Shown in pieces: positions 19,699-28,628 of a stretch of DNA of 64,000 bases. Each line of letters opens with the position of its first letter. The stretch's first letter is position 1. The stretch spans positions 207,453-271,452 of the forward strand of contig NZ_JAJQVM010000002.1 of NCBI RefSeq assembly GCF_021234875.1. The letters are read 5' to 3'. Source of the stretch: Marinibactrum halimedae. GTDB lineage: Bacteria > Pseudomonadota > Gammaproteobacteria > Pseudomonadales > Cellvibrionaceae. The notes beneath the pieces were generated by a model. The model was not told the origin of the DNA and did no database searches. It saw nothing but the letters and a program-made list of their open reading frames with translations. Position numbers and translations under genes: made by a program.

Positions 19699-20691
19699 AT
19701 GAAAACAAGGATTTTTCGTATTAAATCTATTGTCGGTTGTATTATTTCATGTGTACTTTTGTTGTCAGTAGCAGCCAGTGCATTTGCCGTAAGAGAAGAA
19801 GGTTTTCTTGAATTGGATAACGGCAACCGTTTACATTACATATCAAAAGGAAAGAAAGGGGCACCGCTGGTATTGTTTATTCACGGCGCGCCTGAGCGTG
19901 CAGAAGTTTGGGAAGAATATTTAAGCTATTTTGGACATTATTACTACTCTGTGGCGTACACTTCTCGTGGTTATTTTCCATCCTCGATTCCTCAAGGTGT
20001 AGAAGAATACACCACCGATAAATTGGCTGAAGATGCGGTCGCGGTCGCGGCGAAACTTGGTTACGACTCGTTTACACTGGTTGGACATGACTGGGGGGCT
20101 TCCACAGTATGGCAGGTTGCCATTCGTTTCCCTGAAAAAGTGGAGCGTATGGTAACCATGGCGACGCCCCATCCGATTGTTTACACGCGGGGTTATCATG
20201 AAAGTGAAGCTCACGCAGCAGCGCTAGATGGGTATATTCCACTTATCCGCAATGGTCTTGTACCTTGGACTGTTGAAGGCGTTCTCAGTGATAACGTGGC
20301 GTTTTTTAAAGAATATGTTTATTCGGAGCGCTCTCTCAATCGTGTACCTTGGGCATTGGGTATTGATTTAGAAGAAACCTGGAGATTTAACGATGGGGAA
20401 AGCTTAGAAGCGCTTTTTAATCATTATCGAGCATTAAATTGGCCGCTGGCTTATATTCCTAATTGTTCTGTTATTCCGGATCCGAACTATGTGATCAAAC
20501 AACCTGTGTTGATGGTGTATGGTGAAAAAGATCGATTTGTTTCGTCTGAAGTATATGACTTGCCCAATAATGATTGTACACCCAACATTCAGTATCTCTC
20601 TTATCCAAAAGGAGGTCACTTTATTCAGCATGAATATAAGTGGTCTATCATGGCGCAAATGAAAGCTTTCTTTGAAGAAACGCAACAATAA
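19699..20691 (+). CDS. Exported alpha/beta hydrolase (epoxide-hydrolase-like)
   Basis: A 330-residue protein with a signal peptide (residues 1-~32, ending ASAFA). The alpha/beta-hydrolase core shows the oxyanion motif LFIHGAPE (HGxP) and nucleophile elbow GHDWGAS, where the nucleophile is Asp. It also has YGEKDRF (acidic member) and GGHFIQHE (catalytic His). Asp nucleophile plus HGxP is the pattern of epoxide hydrolases and dehalogenases. The substrate is unknown. The start follows a TTGGAG ribosome site. It is flanked by a strong terminator and a convergent binding-protein gene, so it is monocistronic. Confidence 0.85.
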   Translation: MKTRIFRIKSIVGCIISCVLLLSVAASAFAVREEGFLELDNGNRLHYISKGKKGAPLVLFIHGAPERAEVWEEYLSYFGHYYYSVAYTSRGYFPSSIPQGVEEYTTDKLAEDAVAVAAKLGYDSFTLVGHDWGASTVWQVAIRFPEKVERMVTMATPHPIVYTRGYHESEAHAAALDGYIPLIRNGLVPWTVEGVLSDNVAFFKEYVYSERSLNRVPWALGIDLEETWRFNDGESLEALFNHYRALNWPLAYIPNCSVIPDPNYVIKQPVLMVYGEKDRFVSSEVYDLPNNDCTPNIQYLSYPKGGHFIQHEYKWSIMAQMKAFFEETQQ

Positions 20692-20712
20692 GAAAAGAAG
20701 ATTGAGGGAAAT

Positions 20713-20741
20713 AAAAAAGGGCGATTATCGCCCTTTTTTAT
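20713..20741. terminator. Bidirectional intrinsic terminator
   Basis: AAAAAAGGGCGA and TCGCCCTTTTTT pair across a very short loop, with T-runs on both strands. It ends the hydrolase transcript on the plus strand and can also end the convergent minus-strand binding-protein gene. Confidence 0.9.
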
Positions 20742-20807
20742 TTTTTAGTACTGGTTTAATTTTGATTTGTTTCGCTTACTTTGTATTGAATGAATTCCGC
20801 TTAATCG

Positions 20808-21629
20808 TTATTTAATGTAAGACCCTAAGTAATAACTCACAATCGCGTCTAGGGCATTTTTTTCTTTCAATAAACGTAACCGATCGTTCACAAAAATACG
20901 AAGTGTTTCAGGGGTGTCTTTAGACATCATAATGGTCAGTGGTGTTGCGTAATTCAGTGATTGTCCCATCAGAGTCACGTTGTTAATATTTTGATTATTA
21001 ACCAAATATTGCATTCGGGGTAAATTGCCAAGATAAAAATCGGCGCGGCCACGCTGTAATGCTTCTATCGCGTCCACTTGACTTTTAACCTCCAAAATTG
21101 TCGCCCCTCGGTTAGATAAATTCCCCAAAAGTGCCCCGTATTGATAACCCTGAATAACGCTAATGACTTTTCCCGTAAGGTCACTGGCTGGCGCTGTTTT
21201 TCCTTTCAAATACACCAAGCTGTATTCGTAATTGAGGATATCTGTGCTGGCTAAAAACTGGCCGCCCCAGTCAGGGTCATTCTCCCAGCTTCGTAAGCCA
21301 TAGGTGATCCAGTTATCCAGTTTCTCTTCGTACGTATCTCGTTTGATACGAGCAATAGGGCGAGTTCTTGGGAGTATGGTGTAATCACTGCCATTAAAGA
21401 TGGCGAAAATGACTTCTGAGATAATTCCCCCTGGGGGTAGGTCTTCAGAGGCAGGAGATATTTGTATGGGGGCTCCTGTGGTGTCATACACAAGGTATTG
21501 CAGAGTCAGTGGGTCTAATGATTCCTCAAAAAATGGAATGGCATTTGTGGATGGCGTTAGGAATAACAGTAATAACAGACAAAAAGTGAAAGTGCTGCGT
21601 TTGAAAATTGAGCAATTGTCAGCATGCAT
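20808..21629 (-). CDS. Periplasmic substrate-binding-like protein (SBP_bac_3 type)
   Basis: A secreted protein of 273 residues with a signal peptide (KRSTFTFCLLLLLFLTPSTNA) and a type II periplasmic binding fold. LTGKVISVIQGYQYG and ALQRGRADFYLGN are the usual hinge and ligand-region patterns of extracellular solute-binding family 3. No transporter permease or ATPase is adjacent, so it may act as a stand-alone sensor or orphan binding protein. The frame is open from TTG 21662, but ATG 21629 gives the better signal peptide. Neither has a clear ribosome site. Confidence 0.75.
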   Translation of the reverse strand: MHADNCSIFKRSTFTFCLLLLLFLTPSTNAIPFFEESLDPLTLQYLVYDTTGAPIQISPASEDLPPGGIISEVIFAIFNGSDYTILPRTRPIARIKRDTYEEKLDNWITYGLRSWENDPDWGGQFLASTDILNYEYSLVYLKGKTAPASDLTGKVISVIQGYQYGALLGNLSNRGATILEVKSQVDAIEALQRGRADFYLGNLPRMQYLVNNQNINNVTLMGQSLNYATPLTIMMSKDTPETLRIFVNDRLRLLKEKNALDAIVSYYLGSYIK

Positions 21630-21970
21630 AAAAATTACACTAAACTCATGTGGGTGGATCAATGTTTGTTTGGTTTCAATACATCCAGAGAAGATCGGGC
21701 GTACCGGTACATCCGATTTAGCGCCAAGATTACCAGAAAAGGTTGCTTATGTGACGATTAATCACGGCATTAGAGGAAACCTTTGTCTACTTTCTCCGCA
21801 AATACATGGGGTTATTGGCATATAAGGTAGTTTTTATGTTCGTTGGTTTTGTTTTCGCCCTGCTTATCTCTATATATTATATAAAGAGTGCATCTTTAGA
21901 CGCCTTTTTTAGAAGTCCATTTCTTAACGAATCTCTTAGTGTGCTTTGGGGTGATGTTAAGACATGCGTT

Positions 21971-22492
21971 TTAACAGTGGTTTGCTGAAAATAACGCCAT
22001 CATTTCTTCAAGTGCGAGTAAGTCCTTTTCTGAAAAGCGATTAATACTGGGGCTATCGATATCCAACACGCCTATGACTTCAGAATTTGAATTACGCAAA
22101 GGAATGACCACTTCAGAATTTGACGCAGCATCACAAGCAATGTGCCCAGGAAAATCATGAACGTTACTGACTCGTTGTGATACCCCTTCTGCCACAGCGG
22201 TGCCACACACACCTTTGCCTATTTCAATGCGCACACACGCGACCTTTCCCTGAAATGGCCCCAGTACTAATTGATTATCGACCAAACGATAAAAACCTAC
22301 CCAATTAATATCCTCTAGGTTTTCATACAACAGCGCTGAGCAATTTGCCATATTGGCAATGGTATCTTTTTCACTTTCAATTAAAGCGGCAAGCTGTTTA
22401 CTCAGTAAAGTGTAGTCTGTTTCAGGTTGGTTATTATCTGTGTATATACGAGCCTCTGCATCAGAAGGCGCGGTCGTTGGTGCGATGGACAT
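21971..22492 (-). CDS. msrC: Free methionine-(R)-sulfoxide reductase
   Basis: GAF-fold enzyme that reduces free methionine-R-sulfoxide with thioredoxin. The three active-site cysteines are present: KVACVRIEIGKGVCGTA (two) and GHIACDAASNSEVV (one), as in E. coli MsrC/YebR. VIGVLDIDSP is the GAF end motif. ATG 22492 follows AAAGGATC; a TTG 15 bp upstream lies inside that ribosome site and is rejected. The 173 residues match family length. It serves oxidative-stress repair in the cytosol. Confidence 0.94.
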   Translation of the reverse strand: MSIAPTTAPSDAEARIYTDNNQPETDYTLLSKQLAALIESEKDTIANMANCSALLYENLEDINWVGFYRLVDNQLVLGPFQGKVACVRIEIGKGVCGTAVAEGVSQRVSNVHDFPGHIACDAASNSEVVIPLRNSNSEVIGVLDIDSPSINRFSEKDLLALEEMMALFSANHC

Positions 22493-22981
22493 AGATGATC
22501 CTTTCAAAAATGTGGCCAGAGTAAATTAGACAAGCGTAAGCTCGGCCTTTATGTCGTCTTTAACGTAATACTGCTGGAAATAAGCAGATTGTATGATTGA
22601 TAAAGGTATGATGAGTGAAATTTTAAAATGCGTCTATTGAAATATTTCCCGAAGTGTTTCAATACCGTGTTTCGCAGCTTTATTCGTCTTTAAATAGACA
22701 TTTTTCGAAGTGGGTCTGTTCAACCGGGAACAGAATATATTCAACGACGAATGACAACTGGCTATTATACTCAAGCCCTCGAAAAACCTTTGGCCTGAAG
22801 AATAAAAAAGAGTAATGCTCAACACTTTTATATTTTTACTTTTAAAGCCCATGTCCATTGTTATTGCAGAGTAAAGTAATCATTGACTAAACAACAACAT
22901 TGGGCGAATTGAGGGAGAGCTTTCATCAAGGTAGCTTGTGTTTTACAGTAGTCGTTTATTACTGACCAAAAAGGTAAAAGA
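22493..22981. other. Intergenic region between msrC and the hydrolase gene
   Basis: 489 bp between divergent genes. A 74-codon minus-strand ORF (22634-22858) has low-complexity content and no supporting context, so it is not called. No terminator or repeat of note. Confidence 0.5.
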
Positions 22982-23629
22982 ATGCTTCGGTTTCGAATTG
23001 TCCCGGTGACACACTTCCAGCAAAACTGCTCTGTTGTGTGGTGTGATGAAACATTGGAAGCGGCAGTGGTCGATCCTGGTGGCGATATCGATAAAATACT
23101 TGCCGCCATTCGTGAAGAGGGCGTGACCCTAAAAGCGATTTGGTTGACACATGGTCATCTTGATCATGTGGGGGGAACGGCGGAAATGGCTGCCTCACTA
23201 AATTTACCGATCATTGGCCCACATCGTGAAGACCAATTCTGGATTCAAGGGCTTGCACAACAAGCGACGATGATGGGCTTTCAGCCGGTGCCAACGTTTC
23301 AACCTGGGCGCTGGTTGCAAGATGGCGATGAGTTAACCTTAGGACGCTTACGTTTTCAAGTCTTGCATTGTCCGGGCCATACCCCAGGCCATGTGGTGCT
23401 GTTTGAATCTACCAGTCGTATGGCGTGGGTGGGAGATGTGTTATTTCAAGGTTCAGTGGGGAGAACCGACTTTCCTCGGGGAGACTCACAACAGCTTGTG
23501 GCGTCTATCCGTCAAAAATTGTGGCCGTTGGGGGACGATGTACAATTCATTCCCGGGCATGGGCCGATGTCGACGTTTGGTCACGAGCGTCAAACCAATC
23601 CTTTTGTTGCAGATACTCGCTTTGGCTAA
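22982..23629 (+). CDS. Metallo-beta-lactamase-fold hydrolase (YcbL/glyoxalase II-like)
   Basis: A 215-residue zinc hydrolase. The metal motifs are complete: THGHLDHVGG (HxHxDH), HCPGHTPGHV (third His) and GDVLFQGSVGRTDFPRGD (bridging Asp). FIPGHGPMSTFGHERQTNPF is the C-terminal His motif typical of the YcbL group. The predicted activity is thioester hydrolysis of hydroxyacyl-glutathione type. ATG 22982 follows AGGTAAAAG. The next gene overlaps or abuts its stop, indicating translational coupling. Confidence 0.92.
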   Translation: MLRFRIVPVTHFQQNCSVVWCDETLEAAVVDPGGDIDKILAAIREEGVTLKAIWLTHGHLDHVGGTAEMAASLNLPIIGPHREDQFWIQGLAQQATMMGFQPVPTFQPGRWLQDGDELTLGRLRFQVLHCPGHTPGHVVLFESTSRMAWVGDVLFQGSVGRTDFPRGDSQQLVASIRQKLWPLGDDVQFIPGHGPMSTFGHERQTNPFVADTRFG

Positions 23630-24452
23630 TTCTTCTCGACATGTGAACTCTGTAAGCGTGGTATTAGCATCGAAGCCCACACCTCGACAGGCGCAAGATG
23701 TTGCTTTGTTGAGTAATGATGGCGCTGAAATCGACTTTTGTTACCGGTTGCGCCGATCAGCAAAACGTAAAACGTTGGAAATTCGAGTGTCTGACGGACA
23801 AGTGACGGTCGCTGCACCTACGCTGGCACCCCTTAAGTCGATAGACGCATTTGTGCAGTCTCGACGGCACTGGGTATTGTCAAAGCTTTGTGAGCAGCGC
23901 AGTGCGTTAAATGTTATTCAAGCAAGAGGTTTTGAGGCGGGTGCTCAGTGGCCATATTGCGGAGAGATGCTAACGTTGGCTATTGAGTGCGAGCCCCAAA
24001 AAAAAGTGGGCTCGGGTGTGATTCGGGAGGGCAGTACATTACACATTTATTTGAGTGGACGCAGTCAAAAGCCTCACGATGAGCAAGTGGTAGACCGGTT
24101 AACCCAGTGGTACAAACAAGAAGCATCAGTGGTATTAGCAGAGAAAAGTCGTGATATGGCACACCGATTAGGGCTGGCTTCGATACTGGGTAACATCAAG
24201 ATTCGCCAGACAAAAACCCGGTGGGGGCACTGCACTTCGAAAGGTGATTTACAATTTAATTGGCTGATTATGCTGGCGCCGGAACCGGTAATTGACTATC
24301 TCGTTGCGCATGAAGTTTGCCACCTTCGTCATTTTAATCACAGTCGAGCTTTTTGGACGCTGGTGGAAAGTGTGTGCCCGGAGTTTCGGCAACATCGTCA
24401 ATGGCTCAAACTGCATGGGCCAGGGCTTCGTATTCAAGTTCCAGCACGATAA
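23622..24452 (+). CDS. YgjP-type M48-like metallopeptidase (DUF45)
   Basis: The core shows RLRRSAKRKTLEIRV, IKIRQTKTRWGHCTSKGDLQ and the zinc motif VAHEVCHLRHFNHSRAFW (HExxH), the signature of the YgjP/DUF45 family. The start is uncertain. The frame is open far into the previous gene, but family homology begins after that gene's stop, leaving TTG 23622 (overlapping the stop), GTG 23643 or GTG 23658. None has a good ribosome site, consistent with translational coupling. Cytosolic; its physiological substrate is not known. Confidence 0.85.
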   Translation: MANSSRHVNSVSVVLASKPTPRQAQDVALLSNDGAEIDFCYRLRRSAKRKTLEIRVSDGQVTVAAPTLAPLKSIDAFVQSRRHWVLSKLCEQRSALNVIQARGFEAGAQWPYCGEMLTLAIECEPQKKVGSGVIREGSTLHIYLSGRSQKPHDEQVVDRLTQWYKQEASVVLAEKSRDMAHRLGLASILGNIKIRQTKTRWGHCTSKGDLQFNWLIMLAPEPVIDYLVAHEVCHLRHFNHSRAFWTLVESVCPEFRQHRQWLKLHGPGLRIQVPAR

Positions 24453-24503
24453 ACTGCTGGTTTTTCAGTTGCTGTATTTTTACGGCTTTTTTATAGGTAA
24501 GTT

Positions 24504-24872
24504 ATGACCACAGAACCGCTGGGCCCTGAGGCCGATGAAAACTATGACCGTTTCATTGTGGAAGCATTGGACAATGGTTGTGTTTGGGGGCTAGAAGGCC
24601 CAGAGGGCTGGGCACTCTGCCCTTCAGAAAAATACGTCGACAGTGATGTGATGCCCTTTTGGTCACAACCGGAATTCGCAGAGCGTCATTGTGCTGAAGA
24701 GTGGCAAGGGTATGAAGTCATTGCGATTTCTACCGAAGAATTCATTGAAGATTGGTTGCCGGGTATGCACGAGGATGTCTTTTTGGTGGGTGTGAATTGG
24801 GATGCCGCAATGGAAGGGACAGAGGTTGAGCCGCTTGATTTATTAGCGGATTTAGAAGAAGAGTTAAAATAA
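24504..24872 (+). CDS. DUF2750 family protein
   Basis: A 122-residue acidic soluble protein. It has the DUF2750 pattern: NYDRFIVEALDNGCVWGLEG, then a segment with MPFWSQPEFAERHC, then STEEFIEDWLPGM and VGVNWDAAMEGTEVEP. No catalytic residues are evident and the family has no established function. It follows the peptidase gene by ~50 bp on the same strand. Confidence 0.85.
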   Translation: MTTEPLGPEADENYDRFIVEALDNGCVWGLEGPEGWALCPSEKYVDSDVMPFWSQPEFAERHCAEEWQGYEVIAISTEEFIEDWLPGMHEDVFLVGVNWDAAMEGTEVEPLDLLADLEEELK

Positions 24873-24992
24873 TGGACAATGAGGGTATTAGCGCGACGAA
24901 TCATTAAAGGCGATGCGTCATAAAGGCTAAGTATCTTTAGCTAAACACCCTTAGGCCTTTAATAGGAAAATAACGCCGAATAGAAAATACCG

Positions 24993-25541
24993 TTAATTTA
25001 TAGCTTTTTGTTGAGCGGCATTTTTCGTGATTGTGTTTAGCGATTGATTTAACGCTTTTCTCACCGCAATAACGACATCTTTATTGCTGGTGCCTTTTTG
25101 GCGAATATACGTAATTTTTTGATCAGAGTTGACCACAAAAACCGCAGGTGTGCCAACAACACCATAACGTTTTGCAACACTTTCTGCCCGCATTAGCAAG
25201 GTGAAATCTAAATTCTGCTTAGCAAGGTAATCCTCTGGGTTACCGTCCTCCCAAACATTCAAAGCATAGAACTTCACATTATTGAATGCCGACGTGCTTT
25301 TCATTTTATTAAGCATGGGCAGTAACTCTTTACAATAAGGGCACCAAGTTGCCCAAAATACAATGACTGCCATTTCTTTATCGGCATTTTCATAAAATGA
25401 TACGCGCTGACCATTTCCTTGTTTCAAAATCCAGTTAGGTGCAGGGTCTCCCAGTTGTGGCGGCATGGCACAGTTGACAAGTGTAGAAAACCCAATGCAT
25501 AAAACAAACAGAGATTGATGTAGAAGACTAAATATTTTCAT
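24993..25541 (-). CDS. TlpA/ResA-type exported thioredoxin
   Basis: Redox protein with an N-terminal hydrophobic signal (MKIFSLLHQSLFVLCIGFST) followed by the family opening GDPAPNWILKQGNGQRVSFY. The redox-active site is WATWCPYCKELLP (CxxC), and the cis-Pro loop is GVVGTPAVFVV. It probably acts in the periplasm as a thiol reductase, for example in cytochrome c or envelope protein maturation. A Cys at the signal end (LVNC) is a poor lipobox. ATG 25541 is chosen over TTG 25565. Confidence 0.88.
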   Translation of the reverse strand: MKIFSLLHQSLFVLCIGFSTLVNCAMPPQLGDPAPNWILKQGNGQRVSFYENADKEMAVIVFWATWCPYCKELLPMLNKMKSTSAFNNVKFYALNVWEDGNPEDYLAKQNLDFTLLMRAESVAKRYGVVGTPAVFVVNSDQKITYIRQKGTSNKDVVIAVRKALNQSLNTITKNAAQQKAIN

Positions 25542-25687
25542 AAATGAGAGTGACGTAAAAGGCAATGGTGATAAATCACAGTGAGTATGGTGCTACTCGT
25601 TTCTACACTAGACCATGATTATTGGGGAATGGTTCCCTCTCTTTAAGGGGGAATAGAGCCCTTCGTTACACAGAAAGGGAGTGAATA

Positions 25688-25717
25688 GGATGGGATGGGA
25701 TGGGATGGGATGGGATG
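25688..25717. repeat. Pentanucleotide microsatellite (GGATG)x6
   Basis: Six perfect head-to-tail copies of GGATG in the non-coding stretch between the thioredoxin gene and the small ORF at 25786-26142. Such short perfect repeats can change copy number by slippage. Confidence 0.95.
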
Positions 25718-25785
25718 TAAATTATAATATAAACGTCATTACCGCCAGTATTGAATTGACAAGATTAAATGGAGCTAAATAGATT

Positions 25786-26142
25786 TTAATAAAACTTCAA
25801 TTCTTGTGAGGATTCTGTTTCCAAGTCTGTTGTATCACCAAACAGATAATCATGAAGAATATCTGTCATGTGATTTTGTACATACTCCTCCAATGCGTTC
25901 ATTGACCCGCATTCGGGAGAAGCCGAGGTGCTGGCATTGTCCGAAAGGCTAACCAGTTTAAAGTGGTTAGTGTATTTTTCAGTATGCCTATTGGTATTTT
26001 CATTGGATTCCTGGTGAGAATTTAAAGTGGCGACTCGAAAATTAAAATCACAACATAAGCGACAAAGCCTAGGATAATCAACGTCCTCAACCTTTATTAA
26101 TGCTTTTGCCTCGGTAAATGGCTCTCCATTATTAATTTTCAT
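25786..26142 (-). CDS. Small hypothetical protein, weakly DUF2218-like
   Basis: A 118-residue cytosolic-looking protein. The opening FTEAKALIKVEDVDYPRLCR followed by LCCDFNFRVATL, and a C-terminal helix with MNALEEYVQNHMTDILHDYL, resemble the layout of DUF2218 proteins (first strand, LC-x-H helix, terminal helix with H). Similarity is faint and read by eye. Thr/Ser/Asn-rich middle. Start is ATG 26142. No operon partner. Confidence 0.5.
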   Translation of the reverse strand: MKINNGEPFTEAKALIKVEDVDYPRLCRLCCDFNFRVATLNSHQESNENTNRHTEKYTNHFKLVSLSDNASTSASPECGSMNALEEYVQNHMTDILHDYLFGDTTDLETESSQELKFY

Positions 26143-26700
26143 TGACTATTCTGCTCGCTTTATTTCTTTTCATTGCTAAAGTACGTTTTCGGTGATTCAT
26201 CTCATCACTTAATCTACCGCGCAACGGCTTCATCTTAACGATGCATTTTTCAATTAACGCGTAAATGATTTATGCCGCTATTCGTACATTCCTACCCTCT
26301 GACTTAAGGGGAGTCTTTATTGGTAAGGCCGCTTCTACGCCTACCTTATTTATAATATAAATTATGTTGTGTATTTCTAATAATTGTAAAAATTTAGAAT
26401 TCTTATACTAATTTTTTTATTTTATGGTAAAAAAATGCTCGAGAGACAATTCAATTTGTGATCTATATCAAAAAATAAGCTTCTAACCATTTTAGTTAAC
26501 ATATGCGCCATAGTAAGAAAGTTTGAGCGTCAATCAGTTTCAACTCTGGTTAAATTTCATACTATTTCTGAATTTTTTTACTTACTTGGCATTGTGAATT
26601 CTTATTCTGTGCCAGTATCTTGCTCCTCGGTTTAAGTAGTCCTGAGTATAGACCGTCGCCTAATGTCTCACCTAACCATTGAAAAAAGGAATCTAAAAGC
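26143..26700. other. AT-rich intergenic region
   Basis: 558 bp between divergent genes, very AT-rich around 26340-26480. It should hold the promoters of the small hypothetical gene and of the LEA14-like lipoprotein. No ORF or structured element was recognised. Confidence 0.5.
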
Positions 26701-27171
26701 ATGATGCTATCTAAGCAGTTGGTTTTAAGCTTGTTAAGTATTATCTGCTTTGTCGTGATATCTGGCTGCAGTGTTCTACAGCAATCATTGGAGCCACTAG
26801 AGGTAGATGTTGTAAAAGTACGGGTACTGCCCGCTAATGGTATGCAACAACGTTTTTTGCTGAATCTACAAGTCTCTAACCCGAATGGGGTTGACTTGCC
26901 TATTGAGGGAGTGAGCTATGCTCTTTCGCTAAATGGTAGTTCCGTCTTGAAAGGCATGACGGGAGAAGTTCCTCTCATCCGAGCCTATTCTTCAACGGAG
27001 TTGGAGTTAGAGGCAAGAACCCACCTATTGGGTATTGTGCAATTGGTGAACACAGTGCTTCGTGATCCTGGACAACAATTCTCATATGAGCTGGATGCAA
27101 CAATTGATTTTGCCAATTGGATTCCTTCAATGAATGTCACACGCAAAGGGGACTTACCCATGGTAAGGTAA
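26701..27171 (+). CDS. LEA14-like (WHy domain) lipoprotein
   Basis: A 156-residue lipoprotein with signal peptide and lipobox VISGC (cleavage before the Cys at ~23). The mature part is one LEA type-2/WHy beta-sandwich: LEVDVVKVRVLP, NLQVSNPNGVDLPIEGVSY, then SSTELELEARTHLLGI. Bacterial members are linked to envelope or desiccation stress, but the exact role is unknown. Either of two adjacent ATGs could start; an AAGGAA ribosome site is ~10 bp upstream. Confidence 0.85.
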   Translation: MMLSKQLVLSLLSIICFVVISGCSVLQQSLEPLEVDVVKVRVLPANGMQQRFLLNLQVSNPNGVDLPIEGVSYALSLNGSSVLKGMTGEVPLIRAYSSTELELEARTHLLGIVQLVNTVLRDPGQQFSYELDATIDFANWIPSMNVTRKGDLPMVR

Positions 27172-27202
27172 GTGAGCAGTGGAGTTTTACTTAATAATGA
27201 TG

Positions 27203-27240
27203 TGCCTGGCTACGGTATGATTCATTACAATAAGCCAGGC
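27203..27240. terminator. Possible bidirectional terminator hairpin
   Basis: GCCTGGCT (27203-27210) and AGCCAGGC (27233-27240) form an 8-bp GC-rich stem with a long loop. It lies between the convergent lipoprotein and cytochrome genes. There is no T-run, so intrinsic termination is uncertain. Confidence 0.4.
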
Positions 27241-27267
27241 TGAATAGAGATATTTGTTAAGAGTGAC

Positions 27268-27639
27268 TTACTTTTTCCCTAAGGTTTGAGTGGAAAAGTA
27301 GGCGGCCAAATCGGCAATATCTTGATCCGATAGGCTTGCTGCCATTGGTGTCATTACCGCAGACATTCCGCCTTTGCGTTCATTCTTTCGATAAGCTTTC
27401 AAAGAGCTCTCAAGGTAAGCGGCATTTTGGCCGGCAAGATTAGGGTACATGGGGGCAATGGCGACACCGGTAGGGCCATGACAAGTGGCGCATACAGCAG
27501 ATTTTCCCTTCCCAGCTGCCGCATCTCCGGCAGCGATTGCTGCAGATGAGACAAAAGCACTTGCCACTAATGTGGTCAAAAGAGCAGTCTTTATACGATG
27601 TTGCTTTATCTTATTCACGGCTTGATTCATAAAAGTCAT
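27268..27639 (-). CDS. Class I cytochrome c (c5/c553 type)
   Basis: Periplasmic electron carrier of 123 residues. The signal peptide spans ~16-37 (TALLTTLVASAFVSSAAIAA). The haem site is CATCHGPTG, and the distal Met ligand is in the GGMSAVMTPMA region. ATG 27639 follows GGGA. Monocistronic in this window. Its redox partner cannot be named. Confidence 0.92.
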   Translation of the reverse strand: MTFMNQAVNKIKQHRIKTALLTTLVASAFVSSAAIAAGDAAAGKGKSAVCATCHGPTGVAIAPMYPNLAGQNAAYLESSLKAYRKNERKGGMSAVMTPMAASLSDQDIADLAAYFSTQTLGKK

Positions 27640-28628
27640 TGTTGATTCCCAATATTTTTCATTTATCGGCTATGGTGGAGCTTGCAATTTGTACTGCAAT
27701 AACGGCGTATTTCCCAATAAATACGTTGACCACGATCATATAGGTCTTATCCATAGAGAAACAATCCATTTACGACAATTTTTGCTGGCATTGTAAACGA
27801 TTATATTTTCGCACCCGCCTTAAATTTATGTGGTTTACGACGCAAGAAAGTCTCTCTCTAACCATGAGTGTAACTAATGGAAGATGAACTTTGTTTAAAC
27901 AAACACAAACTCTGCACTTGCCCCCCAATAGTGCACTAAAGACCAAAATATCGTGGATTACTTTCCCAATATAAATGTAAAAATGGTTTATTCGTCTGTC
28001 ATTATATTGCTGAGTGAGAAAAAGTACCGTAAATAATTTTATAAAATCACTTACGATACCTTCCAAAAATTTTGGGGATTTTTTTTGATAATTTTGTGCT
28101 TCGCGCTGCCGCATAGATTTATTTCAAAAAACCCAACTGCTATTAATTGGTGCAACTTTATTTTTCACTCCTCCTTTCATGTTTTTTATTATTTCGTCGG
28201 TGTCACCCTATATTTTCTTTATTTTTATGGTGATGTTATTTATGCCAATTTTATTTTTTTATTGAGATGATTTCTAAGTTATGCGTTACTTATTTTAATT
28301 CCGATTAAAAATATTCACTTATCCAAAATTGAATACTCCGATTTACTTGATGATTTTCTTTCTTGAATAGTTGTTGGTGTAATTCTGATTGCGACAATTT
28401 TATTGCCTCCTTGTTATTCAGTGTAGGGGGCGATAAAAAGGAGATGTGCCTTTAGGACGAAGTGGTGGCGATAAATTTTCAATATCTATTTTCTATTTAC
28501 ACTTTTATGTTGTGTATTTAGATGTTGTGTTTCTAGATATTGTTTTTTAGAAGTATCGCTGCCTGAAAATAGTACGGGAATTACAGAGTTTTCCCGGATT
28601 TTTTATAGTCTAAAGCTCGGAGTTTTCC
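27640..28628. other. Long AT-rich region upstream of the first subtilase
   Basis: ~990 bp without a convincing gene. ORFs at 27770-28114 (minus) and 28085-28270 (plus) look like chance frames in AT-rich DNA. The last ~20 bp before the subtilase ATG (CTCGGAGTTTTCC) are identical to those before the second subtilase. Confidence 0.5.

Noticed and set aside
21836..21988. 50-residue plus-strand ORF with a hydrophobic N-terminus
   Set aside because: No ribosome site, and it overlaps the end of msrC; possible small membrane protein but unsupported.
22634..22858. 74-codon minus-strand ORF between msrC and the hydrolase
   Set aside because: Low-complexity composition, no ribosome site and no operon partner.
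27770..28114. 114-codon minus-strand ORF
   Set aside because: Chance frame in AT-rich DNA; residue composition unlike real proteins here and no ribosome site.
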